Shown here: piece after piece, positions 35,049-35,071 of the stretch
How positions within the stretch are numbered: position 1 is the stretch's first letter
Layout: every line of letters begins with the position of its first letter
Origin: Bacteroidota bacterium
Lineage (GTDB): Bacteria > Bacteroidota > Ignavibacteria > Kapaibacteriales > UBA2268
Direction of reading: 5' to 3'
Assembly: GCA_004322215.1 (NCBI GenBank)
Contig: SCSM01000005.1
Span: forward strand, 1-35,071
Length of the DNA: 35,071 nucleotides
The notes under the pieces: generated by a model
Database searches by the model: none
Told to the model about the DNA's origin: nothing
Seen by the model: the letters and a program-made list of their open reading frames with translations, nothing else
Translations under genes and position numbers: made by a program

Positions 35049-35071
35049 ATGTTTGTACGCAAAAAACATAA
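35049..35071 (+). CDS. Start of a transposase gene running off the right edge (partial)
   Basis: Seven codons are visible (M-F-V-R-K-K-H), reading rightward off the edge. The first five residues equal those of the left-edge gene, though the codons differ (GTA CGC here, GTT CGA there), so the two are related copies rather than identical ones. The MFVRKK start fits my memory of IS1634-type transposases. No strong Shine-Dalgarno sequence is seen (upstream TTCGCAGAC), unlike the left copy. Confidence 0.45.

Noticed and set aside
35023-35071. Open frame starting at the ATG at 35023 and running off the right edge
   Set aside because: This ATG overlaps the putative insertion-sequence terminal motif, and the frame conflicts with the better-supported MFVRKK start at 35049.

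Overview
The window looks like a chromosomal segment from a member of the Bacteroidota/Chlorobiota (FCB) group, most like an Ignavibacteria/Kapabacteria-type lineage. The basis is three giant secreted proteins ending in type IX secretion (T9SS) sorting domains of the 'PNPFN...G.Y' type, a SusC/RagA-like TonB-dependent receptor with an N-terminal carboxypeptidase-regulatory domain, AT-rich intergenic DNA, and several TAnnTTTG-like promoter elements. This placement is inference; there is no rRNA gene in the window.

Layout. Both extreme ends carry the beginning of what looks like the same transposase family (first residues MFVRK). They point outward and each is preceded by a shared 11-base terminal motif, so the 35 kb is bounded by two related insertion sequences. 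Positions 40-396 are gene-poor but structured: two twin hairpins, inverted repeats and a 22-codon relic of a T9SS sorting domain. Positions 397-15394 (minus strand) hold a surface-protein island: a 1642-aa secreted protein, a truncated propeller protein, two modular propeller/PKD-like proteins (1072 and 1379 aa) and a cysteine-rich repeat lipoprotein.

An AT-rich divergent region leads into a plus-strand operon (15819-19697): a NarI/DsrM-like membrane cytochrome b, an HdrD-like iron-sulfur oxidoreductase fused to a complete response-regulator receiver domain, and a histidine kinase with two tandem cysteine-motif PAS domains. This is the most unusual system here. It suggests a membrane quinone/thiol electron-transfer enzyme whose activity is tuned by phosphorylation from a redox-sensing kinase, with no DNA-binding output encoded in the operon.

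A solitary phage-type terminase large subunit (20172-21677) follows with no other phage genes. The rest is on the minus strand: an OmpR-type response regulator with a multi-pass PDZ-like/GAF histidine kinase, an outer-membrane protein gene broken by a frameshift, an uncharacterised lipoprotein, a likely outer-membrane protein, a UMF1-type MFS transporter, a TonB-dependent receptor and a GNAT-like protein. No tRNA, rRNA or CRISPR array was seen.
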